A DNA stretch of 64,000 bases from Candidatus Thiodiazotropha sp. (ex Monitilora ramsayi) (GTDB taxonomy: Bacteria > Pseudomonadota > Gammaproteobacteria > Chromatiales > Chromatiaceae). Position 1 is the stretch's first letter, and each line of letters opens with the position of its first letter. This document shows, piece by piece, positions 26,648 to 34,397 of the stretch. Below the pieces are notes generated by a model, which made no database searches, had not been told where the DNA came from, and worked only from the letters and a program-made list of their open reading frames with translations. The translations under genes and the position numbers were made by a program. Location: positions 124,001 through 188,000 of the forward strand of contig JAHXIP010000005.1 of NCBI GenBank assembly GCA_025655575.1, given 5' to 3'.

Positions 26648-27297
26648 CACAGCAAGATCAACAGCGAAACCCGACCGATGATCGGCAGCTCAGTGAGCTC
26701 TACCGTGCTTCGCGTAACGAGCAGCCGACGGCTGAACTGGATGCGGCAATTCTGGCGCAGGCACATGCGCAAGCAAGAAGCCGGCGACGGCGTTGGATGC
26801 TCCCGCTTTCTACTGCAGCAGTTATTTTGCTGGGGACCTCGCTGACATTGACACTGGTGCAACCGCCGGTGAGTACGCAGCTACCGGATGAAAAAACCGA
26901 TGTCATGTCCGATGCGTTGGAGGAGATGACACCCAAGGCCAGCTCACCGCCCGCGGCGGCTCCGGCCATGAAACGCCAGGCAGTGGCCCCTGCGGGAGAG
27001 TCGCCTGTCCTGGAGCTGCAAAGCGCCATGCCATCCCGTGCCGAAATGGATACGGATGTTTTGGCTCCGATTGAGAGACGGGCCAGTGAGAAGAAGCGAG
27101 AAAAATCCAGTTTTGCTCAAGCGATGGCTGAGAAAGAGGCGATAGAAGTCCTCCGAACGCCAGAAGTATGGATCAGTGATATGCGTTTATTGCTGAGAGA
27201 TGGGGAGGTTGAGAAATTGCAGCATGAGTTGACGGCATTCCGTGAACACTACCCCGATACGCCTTTGCCGCTTGAGCTGGAAGTTATCGAGAAGTGA
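26644..27297 (+). CDS. Probable membrane anti-sigma factor
   Basis: A 217-residue protein starting at GTG 26644, which overlaps the sigma-factor stop. An N-terminal cytoplasmic ~45 residues (LSELYRASRNEQPTAELDAAIL) precede one transmembrane helix (~49-69, MLPLSTAAVILLGTSLTLTL). The periplasmic remainder is rich in Ala, Pro and Lys, ending in an ordered stretch (WISDMRLLLRDGEVEKLQHEL). There is no zinc HxxxCxxC motif, so it is not a classic ZAS anti-sigma protein. Order, coupling and topology support an anti-sigma role; this is inference. Otherwise hypothetical. Confidence 0.7.
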   Translation: MTQQDQQRNPTDDRQLSELYRASRNEQPTAELDAAILAQAHAQARSRRRRWMLPLSTAAVILLGTSLTLTLVQPPVSTQLPDEKTDVMSDALEEMTPKASSPPAAAPAMKRQAVAPAGESPVLELQSAMPSRAEMDTDVLAPIERRASEKKREKSSFAQAMAEKEAIEVLRTPEVWISDMRLLLRDGEVEKLQHELTAFREHYPDTPLPLELEVIEK

Positions 27298-27307
27298 CTT
27301 AAGTAAT

Positions 27308-27799
27308 CTATTGATCCGGATTTGGGGTGGCCGTCTCTATCGCCTCTTCGATATAGAACAGCAGAAAGTCGATAGTGTTGATGCCGAGAATACGCTCTGC
27401 CGACTCTTTGCCATTGGTGTCGAGAAACACCAGGGTTGGCGTGACAAATACGCCATAACGGTCAGCGAATATAGAGGCGGCTTCACGCTTGCCCTGGAAA
27501 TTGGTGATCATCTCGCCCGGATCGATCATCACTTCACGCATCACGACCTGATTCTCGTATTCACCGCTGAGCTGCATCGGGTCGAGGACTTCGGTTTTCA
27601 TCAACTCACAGAATTCACAGTGGTACTGCGAGAACATCAGCATGATGGGTGATTGTTGTTGCTTGGCCTTGTCAGCAAGCTCCCTGAGGTTGTCGGCGAG
27701 GGGAATACTGGCGTAATCCGCTTGCAGGCTGCCAAAGCAGGCGAGTCCTAGAAGAACGAGGGTAAGGCGAGTAAAAAGCAGGCGCAATGCATGGAACAT
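27308..27799 (-). CDS. Exported thioredoxin-fold protein (CEFC)
   Basis: A 163-residue protein with a signal peptide (LLFTRLTLVLLGLACFGSLQA). A thioredoxin-like domain follows: PIMLMFSQYHCEFCELMKTE carries the redox pair in CEFC, YGVFVTPTLVFLD holds the cis-proline, and REVMIDPGEMITNF links them. It resembles the small SoxW/thioredoxin-related periplasmic proteins and is a paralogue of the next gene. The two tandem genes run in the same direction, 80 bases apart. The likely role is keeping periplasmic cysteines reduced or isomerised, possibly for sulfur or cytochrome enzymes. Substrate unknown. Confidence 0.85.
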   Translation of the reverse strand: MFHALRLLFTRLTLVLLGLACFGSLQADYASIPLADNLRELADKAKQQQSPIMLMFSQYHCEFCELMKTEVLDPMQLSGEYENQVVMREVMIDPGEMITNFQGKREAASIFADRYGVFVTPTLVFLDTNGKESAERILGINTIDFLLFYIEEAIETATPNPDQ

Positions 27800-27879
27800 G
27801 TGTCAGGACCTTTTCAGTTCATCCGCGTGGCACATTTGCCATGACGGGAGGCGGATGGAGGGTCCATCTCCAGTGATCG

Positions 27880-28341
27880 CTATTCCAGGGCTTCCAGTGA
27901 ACTGACCAGTGAAGCGTTGAGCAGTTCCCGGTACTCAGGTGCTGAATTGTAACCCACGATGGGTTCGGACAGGAGTCTGCCGTCTGCATCAAGGATCAAC
28001 AGGGTAGGTGTGGCATAGATACCATAACGTCGTTTGAACTGGCGGCTACGGATGGCATCGCCATCGAAATCGATGATTTTGCCTCCGGCATTGATGTCGA
28101 ATTCCCGGATCAGGATGTTTTGATCGCCGGATGTATCTTGGGAGAGTGGGTCGATGATCTCTTGCTTCAGCCTGACGCAGTAGCTGCAGGTGTCTGCGCT
28201 GAAGACTACCAGAATGGGACTCTGATGCTGTCGGGCAATCTGAGCCACGCTGGACCAATCTATGGCGGAAGCGGGGGGCTCGGCAGGTGTGGATAGGGAA
28301 AAAAGAGTCAGAACAACGAAAATCAGGGACTGCTTCAACAT
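27880..28341 (-). CDS. Exported thioredoxin-fold protein (CSYC)
   Basis: A 153-residue paralogue of the preceding protein with a signal peptide (LIFVVLTLFSLSTPAEPPA). The redox pair is in FSADTCSYCVRLKQEI and the cis-proline in YGIYATPTLLILD. The shared layout (thioredoxin motif, DPxxxx, INAGGKIIDF, YxxxxTPTLLxLD) shows tandem duplication. The different inter-cysteine dipeptide (Ser-Tyr against Glu-Phe) implies different redox potential or partners. It is the upstream gene of the pair, so it is transcribed first on the minus strand. Confidence 0.85.
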   Translation of the reverse strand: MLKQSLIFVVLTLFSLSTPAEPPASAIDWSSVAQIARQHQSPILVVFSADTCSYCVRLKQEIIDPLSQDTSGDQNILIREFDINAGGKIIDFDGDAIRSRQFKRRYGIYATPTLLILDADGRLLSEPIVGYNSAPEYRELLNASLVSSLEALE

Positions 28342-28452
28342 AGCAACAACTTCAGCTATTGGAATGAAAGCAGTATATCAAAATATACTTATATATCCAT
28401 AAACAAATGTGAAATCTTAGGTGCTTAGATCATTTTTTGGCTGACTTTGTGA

Positions 28453-29415
28453 TCAGGTTCTTGTTGTGAACTCACGCCGATAGCGGTCGAGACGGCCCCG
28501 GTAGCTGCCTTGAGCCAGATAGTGGGGCACAACGCTCTCAATAGCATGCGGCTGTAACCCAAGTTTTTCGAATCCATTATCCTCGCAGACGCTATCTGTC
28601 TGTAACGAGAGATAGTTATCCATTGAGAAGGGGCGGCCTGGCATATGCCCCAGCAGGTGGGCCTGCATTTTGGACAATCCATTTCCCAGTGGCAGTATGA
28701 ATCGACGTAAGCCTAGCGTCTTTGCTGTGAACGAGACCAGCTCCTGCAGGGTATAGACCGAGGGACCGCACAGGTCGTAGTGCTCGTCCACGGTCCTGTC
28801 GTCGGCCAGACAGCGGGCGAATGCCTCTGCTACGTCTTCCACCCAGACGGGGGCAAAACGGCTCTTGGGGCAGGCCAGTGGAAAGAAAACCGGAGAGAGT
28901 CTCAGCAGAGCGGCAAATCGGTTGAAGAAGCTATCTCCACGACCGAAGATCACAGAGGGACGAATGCTGGTAACACGCAATGCGGTACCGCCATGGGTAT
29001 GGGCGCGATTCTCCCCCTCACCCTTGCTGCGCAAGTATTCACTCGTGCCGCGGGCGGCATCAGCATGTAGTGCGCTCATATGGAGCAGGCGGCCGACACG
29101 GGCTTTAATAGCGGCTTTAACGATGGTATCGACCAGTTCCGTATGAATTTTCCTGAAAGTGGTGCTTTTGCCAGCCTCGTTGAGTATACCGATCAGGTTT
29201 ATCACCGCATCACAACCCTCGAACTGGCTTGCGAGATATTCTGCATCCATAGACTGGGACTTAATGAGCTCCATGCCGGGATTAATCTGGAGATTGGCAT
29301 GTCGCTGGGGATGTCGTGTTAGCACACGGCAACGGATACCCCGTTTTGCCAGATTGGCGATCAGGTGCTGTCCAACGAAACCACTTCCCCCTAGAATACA
29401 GACCCTGTTTATCAT
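28453..29415 (-). CDS. NDUFA9-like NAD(P)-binding atypical SDR
   Basis: A 320-residue Rossmann protein with nucleotide motif ILGGSGFVGQHLIANL, plus INLIGILNE and the RPSVIFGRGDSFFNRFA block. These match the 'complex I NDUFA9 subunit family' of bacterial atypical SDR proteins. Despite the name, bacterial members are not proven complex I subunits. The usual Tyr-x-x-x-Lys is replaced by SEYLRSKGEGE, so a degenerate catalytic pair may remain. It is divergent from the TauE/SafE permease gene. The specific substrate is unknown. Confidence 0.83.
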   Translation of the reverse strand: MINRVCILGGSGFVGQHLIANLAKRGIRCRVLTRHPQRHANLQINPGMELIKSQSMDAEYLASQFEGCDAVINLIGILNEAGKSTTFRKIHTELVDTIVKAAIKARVGRLLHMSALHADAARGTSEYLRSKGEGENRAHTHGGTALRVTSIRPSVIFGRGDSFFNRFAALLRLSPVFFPLACPKSRFAPVWVEDVAEAFARCLADDRTVDEHYDLCGPSVYTLQELVSFTAKTLGLRRFILPLGNGLSKMQAHLLGHMPGRPFSMDNYLSLQTDSVCEDNGFEKLGLQPHAIESVVPHYLAQGSYRGRLDRYRREFTTRT

Positions 29416-29564
29416 ATTTGGTAATCCACAATTGTCGTTTATCTACCCGGCGAAATTCTGAACGTGAATGACTCCACTGACAATAGCTAAATGATATCTG
29501 CCCTGTCTGCAACGCATTTTTTATACCCCATGGTTCGCAAGGAGCGCCGAGGCGTGAACGCTCC

Positions 29565-30380
29565 GTGACCTCATTTGTTTCTACATTTACCCTCGAAGCG
29601 GTATTGCTGTTTCTTTTGCTTGGCAGTGTGGTTGGCCTGATTGCCGGATTGTTCGGTGTCGGTGGGGGGTTAGTCATCGTGCCGGCGCTGGTCTGGGGAC
29701 TGCCACTGATCGGTGTCAGTGGGAACTACAATATGCACCTGGCTGTGGGTACCTCTCTGGCTACCATCGTCATTACTTCGATTTCTTCGATTCACGCACA
29801 CCATAAGCGGGGGGGGGTGATCTGGCAGGAGTTTTGGCGACTGACGCCGGGCATCCTGCTGGGGGCGTGGTTGGGGGGAGTGGTGGCCGGTATGCTCGAT
29901 GGCCTGGTGCTTCAACGCATTTTCGGTCTCTTTGCAATCTCAGTAGGACTACGCATGTTCTTCACCGGCAATCTCGAGGATACGGTTCGTCAGGTGAGTC
30001 AGATGGTCAGGATGCTTGCCGGCTTGGTGATCGGTTTGATCTCAGCCATCGTCGGTATCGGCGGTGGGTCGATGACTGTACCCTTTCTGCATGCCACAGG
30101 TATCGAGATGAAACGGGCGGTGGCCACATCGAGTGCCTGCGGCTTGCCCATCGCCTTATCCGGTACTGCCAGTTTCGTTGTTGCAGGCTGGGGTATGGAA
30201 CAGCTGCCGCCAGGCAGTAGCGGGTTTGTCTATTGGCCAGTTGCGTTGATCATTATTGTCACCAGTTCACTACTGGCGCCGGTGGGGGCTTCGTTGGCTC
30301 ATCGCCTGCCAGGTGCACTACTGAAGCGTATCTTCTCCATCTTCCTGCTGGGGATAGGCGTCAAGTTGCTGATTGGTTGA
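29565..30380 (+). CDS. TauE/SafE family sulfite/organosulfonate exporter-like permease
   Basis: A 271-residue membrane protein with about eight hydrophobic segments. The family motifs are GLIAGLFGVGGGLVIVPAL near the N-terminus and the matching second half GLISAIVGIGGGSMTVPFL, showing the internal repeat. Members move sulfite, sulfoacetate, taurine-derived anions or other small anions. GTG 29565 is the first reasonable start. A sulfur-anion role would suit an organism with soxB, but the substrate cannot be read. Its 3' end overlaps the convergent hypothetical gene by about 60 bases. Confidence 0.88.
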   Translation: MTSFVSTFTLEAVLLFLLLGSVVGLIAGLFGVGGGLVIVPALVWGLPLIGVSGNYNMHLAVGTSLATIVITSISSIHAHHKRGGVIWQEFWRLTPGILLGAWLGGVVAGMLDGLVLQRIFGLFAISVGLRMFFTGNLEDTVRQVSQMVRMLAGLVIGLISAIVGIGGGSMTVPFLHATGIEMKRAVATSSACGLPIALSGTASFVVAGWGMEQLPPGSSGFVYWPVALIIIVTSSLLAPVGASLAHRLPGALLKRIFSIFLLGIGVKLLIG

Positions 30381-31055
30381 GGGGGCGTTCGAAAAAAGGT
30401 TGTAGGGTGGAATTGGTATGGGTAACTGCTTGAAGAGCATGATAGAACCCGATTCGCTGCGCAGGATCATACGCCCATCGTCCAGCAGATAATCAAACTC
30501 CATGATACGTCCCGATTCGGGGTCGAGCATGGCGAGTCTGTCCCCAGAAATCTCGAATCGACCATCACGATAGGTCTCTGCGCTCGCATAGATACGAAAG
30601 TGACCGTACATGACCAGTACGATCTCACCACCCTGTCCCAACCAGATACCGTCTACCGCTGAGTAGGTTTGTATGGGGTTGGGAATAGCAGGTGAGAATG
30701 GTGTTGGTCCCTGAAGTGGGAATCCCCCCGCTCCAGGTGCCGGGGATTGCAAGGGAATTCCACCCGGCCATCCGCTGCCAGGATTCATACTGCCCGGTAC
30801 ACCGTAGGGACTCATGGGATAACCCCGCAAGCCAGAAAAGCCGCTATATGGCCTGTAACTGTTTCCAAATGACCAGTTACCTGAGCTTTTGAACTCATGA
30901 GCCAGATCACCCATGGTATCCATCATGGCGATCATCGCTCTGCTCATGATGCGGGAAGGCGTCTCAGCTAAAGATGTACCCATACTGAAAAGCAGGCAGA
31001 ACAGGACAAAAAAAGTCGAAAAGCAGTTGTGAAATCTTGTAAAAAAACAGCTCAT
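30318..31055 (-). CDS. Exported Gly/Pro-rich hypothetical protein
   Basis: About 245 residues from ATG 31055. A signal peptide (CFSTFFVLFCLLFSMGTSLA) is followed by a helix (AMIAMMDTMGDLAHEF), a long Gly/Pro/Ser-rich segment (~55-130), and a compact C-terminal beta domain (VDGIWLGQGGEIVLVMYGHF, RDGRFEISGDRLAMLD, DGRMILRSESGSIMLF) that looks like a small barrel. I know no name for it. The 3' end overlaps the convergent TauE gene. ORF starts upstream of 31055 are possible but place the signal peptide too far in. Confidence 0.65.
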   Translation of the reverse strand: MSCFFTRFHNCFSTFFVLFCLLFSMGTSLAETPSRIMSRAMIAMMDTMGDLAHEFKSSGNWSFGNSYRPYSGFSGLRGYPMSPYGVPGSMNPGSGWPGGIPLQSPAPGAGGFPLQGPTPFSPAIPNPIQTYSAVDGIWLGQGGEIVLVMYGHFRIYASAETYRDGRFEISGDRLAMLDPESGRIMEFDYLLDDGRMILRSESGSIMLFKQLPIPIPPYNLFSNAPSTNQQLDAYPQQEDGEDTLQ

Positions 31056-31276
31056 GATCAATCTACTAGGGGACATATTCGTCTTGTAACAAGCAGAAAC
31101 TACAATCATAGCCGATGTGGGTAACAAGAATCGACTCTTGCCAGACGCATGCAATGGTGGTTAGCTTTACAAAATGAACGAAAGGGGTTGAAGCCTGACA
31201 GGTTTTTCCTGGTTTGAGGCTTTAGTTCGATAAACCAACAGATGGATGAAAAAAAATGGTTTCCGGAGGGGGGTAC

Positions 31277-31726
31277 ATGAGTTCTCAAAAAGAGAGAACC
31301 GAGGAACGCAGAACCACAACACAGGATCTCATTGATAAGCTTTTGGCTGAGCGCCAGGAGATGCTGGTGTTATTCTGTAGTGTGGCTGGTTTGGAGCCCT
31401 ATCGTCGCTCCGAATCCCTCGATAAATTACTGCAAACGTTTTGCCAGGTACTCATCGACTATACAGCTTTCGGACATTTCGAGGTCTTTGGCCGCATCAG
31501 CAGCGGCAATGAGCGACGTAGTGGTGTGGTTCGGGTGGCTGAGGAGATCTATCCCGATTTTGTTTTGGCGAGTGAAACAGCCGTTGCATTCAACGACAAA
31601 TACGATCTTTCCGATCATGCCCTGGTGTTGGACCATTTGCCGGAAGATCTTTCCCGATTGGGAGAAGAGTTGGCTGTACGAGTCGAGCTGGAAGACCAAC
31701 TCCTGGCAAGCATGCTCGCACGTTAG
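31277..31726 (+). CDS. rsd: Rsd/AlgQ family anti-sigma-70 regulator
   Basis: A 149-residue helical protein of the Rsd/AlgQ family, which binds sigma-70 region 4 and favours alternative sigma factors in stationary phase. Matches are the N-terminal RRTTTQDLIDKLLAERQEML, LLQTFCQVLIDYTAFGHFEV and the C-terminal LGEELAVRVELEDQLLASML. A strong GGAGGGGGG ribosome site lies six bases before ATG 31277, which decides the start over the upstream ORF start at 31256. It stands alone ahead of the cyclase-like gene. Confidence 0.87.
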   Translation: MSSQKERTEERRTTTQDLIDKLLAERQEMLVLFCSVAGLEPYRRSESLDKLLQTFCQVLIDYTAFGHFEVFGRISSGNERRSGVVRVAEEIYPDFVLASETAVAFNDKYDLSDHALVLDHLPEDLSRLGEELAVRVELEDQLLASMLAR

Positions 31727-31988
31727 AAGTTCGGGTGTTACTTACGTTTTCGGTGCCTGTGCGTGTGATTTTGGGCATTCCATGCCGTAAAAAATAACCG
31801 AACGCCGTTCACATTTCTATATTCCGGCGATTCGAATTCTGCAATAGGACTTTTCCAGAGCACGACTCATCAACTATGCTTGTTTGATGTAAGTGACTGA
31901 ACCACATTGCACTTTACTGCGTGTTCATAAATATATCGGCTGACATGGGGTGATGCCGGTATGATCTGTTTTTATTGTATGTACCACG

Positions 31989-34397
31989 ATGAGTAAGAGG
32001 GTTGGCAAGCTGCTAAATCGTACACCGGAAGTCGAAGAGTTTCTGCTGCCACTACGTAGTTGTGTGGCGCCACAGGTTCGCTTGAATCAATTTCAGATCG
32101 GTATCGATAACCAGCATATCGATGTGGCGTTGAGTCATAAATTCCGCCAAGTACTCTCTGAGTTGACGGATAAGATCGTCAATGAAGATCTGGTCAAGCA
32201 TGGTTGGGCCAAGATGGGCAAGCCGCCATCGAATCATGATTTTGATGGGTTTCGGGAAGTCTATCGGGATATCATGCGGGGTGCACTTGAACAGGTGCAT
32301 GAAAACGAGGCACTCAAGGACCTGCTTCAATTGCTGCATTTGGTTTTGCTGAAGATGTTGTTGGAGTCACCGGCTGAAGCTGTCAATCGATTGCGCAGCA
32401 AATTGCAGCAGGATGCTGATTCGCCGGCAGGTATGGACAACGGCCGATCCCTGGAACTTCATGAACGCATGGCCAATCTGGCAAGACTTGAGCCTGGTAT
32501 TCGATATCGGGCACTGCGTAGACTATTCAAGATAGTTATGCGTCTGGAGTCCAAAGAACTGCGGAAGTTGAGAAAGTCGGTGGTGGGACGTTCCTGGACC
32601 GTGCCGAAACAGGTTTTATTTAATCCTCTGTTGCATCTGCCCGATCTCACGAGTGAAGAGTTCATCATCAACCACTATCCATTGTTGTGTGTTGATCGTA
32701 CAGACGAGAACTATTTTGCACTGACCAATCGGGTGATTACTGAGATCTTTCAAGGCTATCTGCCTGTTTTTACAAAGGCGGTGGAAAAGGCAGACGCGAA
32801 GGTGACAGGTCAGACAGCAACGCAGCCATTTCAGATTAGAAACAGGGAATTACATAGTGGATTTTCTGAGTTTCTCCAGGGGCAGCGCCTGCTCGAACGA
32901 AGCCTGAATGAGGAGGAGTTCAAATCCATCGATGTCTCATGGCTCGATGTGCCGGCCAATATCGAGATCCTGATGCGCAGGCATTCACAGGATGGCGGTT
33001 GGTTTTCCCGAAACACCTCGCAGAATGTGAGTCCATGGCAGAACCCAGAGTGTGACAAGTTACAGCAGAAGCTACAGTCCGAGCTCTATAAGCGGATGGA
33101 GCGCGAGGGCATCACCCGACGGGTTATTGCCTCTTATCGTGCGCCGAGACTCTATCGTCAGTTGAAGGGACAGCTGCCGCTTAAGGAAGTCTATCTCTAC
33201 CTTGCTGATCAATTGCCTAGAAAAGCACTGAACAAGCGTTTGGCGTCAACCCCGGACAAAGGTGCCTCGGCATTCAAGGCAGTGGATGTGGTGTTGAGTT
33301 ATATACGCAAAATGCCTAGTGCCAAACAGCAGGACTATGTGTCTCGTTATCTTAAGGATTTTCTAACATTTCGCAGAGATCTCAAACTGGCCTATTACAG
33401 TTACCAGCAAATGAGTCGCCTGCGGGTCTTACAGGATGCAGAGAGCATCAAGCTCTCCCGCGATAACGGTTCGCTATACGAATTTCGCTTGGGTAGTGAC
33501 CAGGAAACTGGAGACCAGAAGGTCAAGGCACATGTGGTCCTCAAGGCGGATGTAAGAGGCTCGACAGAGATTACTCGGCAACTGGTTGAGAAGCGGCTCA
33601 ACCCCGCTACCCATTTCAGTATGAATTTCTTCGGTCCCATCACCAAATTGTTGGACCGTTTCGGTGCACAAAAGGTTTTTGTGGAAGGGGATGCATTGAT
33701 TCTCACTGTGTTGGAGACAGGCGGTGTCTCTACGCAGGCGATGACAGTGGCGAATGCTTGTGGCCTGGCGCGAAAGATGCTGTTAGTCATGGAGGCGCAA
33801 AATAGCCAGAACCGAGCCTATGATCTGCCCAAGTTGGAGCTCGGGCTGGGGATTGCTTTTTGTAACGACACGCCAGCATATCTCTATGATGAAAAAAGAA
33901 AAATCATGATTTCTCCAGCCATTAATCAGGCAGACCGGCTCTCCTCCTGCTCAGCCGAGTTACGCAAGGACACCAGTTGGCGTAGAAGCCAGCGCCATCG
34001 TGTGGAAGTTATGCAGCTGGAAAATCGTCAGCCGGCTGATCGTGGTAAGCGTTTACGCTATAACGTCAATGGAATAGAACTTGATCCCCCCGCCTTCGAA
34101 AAACTGAAATCGGAAATGGTCCTGCACAAGGTGAAATTGCATAGCCGTTCTGGGGAAACGCACTACTATCATGTTGGCCGCTTCATGGATCGGTTGGGAT
34201 CATCCCACTGGCTCGTGGTCAGGGAGGCCAAACTCAAACTCTGGCAAAGCGGTCAATTATCAGATGATAGTGATATTGAGCACTTCTTCTACGAGGTCGT
34301 CACCGATACCGATCTTGTGGGAAGGGTGAAAGAGAAGTTGGGTAAAGGGCGGAACAGCAAGCGGGACCCGTCTGTTGAAACTGCAGGCCTGACCTGA
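31989..34397 (+). CDS. Large protein with C-terminal class III nucleotidyl cyclase domain
   Basis: An 802-residue protein without transmembrane segments. Residues ~515-700 form a class III cyclase homology domain: KADVRGSTEITRQLV carries the first metal-binding Asp, KVFVEGDALILTV the second, and SPAINQADRLSSC has the Asn and Arg that act in catalysis. The N-terminal ~500 residues are helical, rich in Arg/Lys/Leu, and not recognised. The C-terminal ~100 residues are also unassigned. The product would be cAMP or cGMP if active. It is convergent and exactly abutting with slt. No CRP-like gene is adjacent. Confidence 0.8.
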   Translation: MSKRVGKLLNRTPEVEEFLLPLRSCVAPQVRLNQFQIGIDNQHIDVALSHKFRQVLSELTDKIVNEDLVKHGWAKMGKPPSNHDFDGFREVYRDIMRGALEQVHENEALKDLLQLLHLVLLKMLLESPAEAVNRLRSKLQQDADSPAGMDNGRSLELHERMANLARLEPGIRYRALRRLFKIVMRLESKELRKLRKSVVGRSWTVPKQVLFNPLLHLPDLTSEEFIINHYPLLCVDRTDENYFALTNRVITEIFQGYLPVFTKAVEKADAKVTGQTATQPFQIRNRELHSGFSEFLQGQRLLERSLNEEEFKSIDVSWLDVPANIEILMRRHSQDGGWFSRNTSQNVSPWQNPECDKLQQKLQSELYKRMEREGITRRVIASYRAPRLYRQLKGQLPLKEVYLYLADQLPRKALNKRLASTPDKGASAFKAVDVVLSYIRKMPSAKQQDYVSRYLKDFLTFRRDLKLAYYSYQQMSRLRVLQDAESIKLSRDNGSLYEFRLGSDQETGDQKVKAHVVLKADVRGSTEITRQLVEKRLNPATHFSMNFFGPITKLLDRFGAQKVFVEGDALILTVLETGGVSTQAMTVANACGLARKMLLVMEAQNSQNRAYDLPKLELGLGIAFCNDTPAYLYDEKRKIMISPAINQADRLSSCSAELRKDTSWRRSQRHRVEVMQLENRQPADRGKRLRYNVNGIELDPPAFEKLKSEMVLHKVKLHSRSGETHYYHVGRFMDRLGSSHWLVVREAKLKLWQSGQLSDDSDIEHFFYEVVTDTDLVGRVKEKLGKGRNSKRDPSVETAGLT

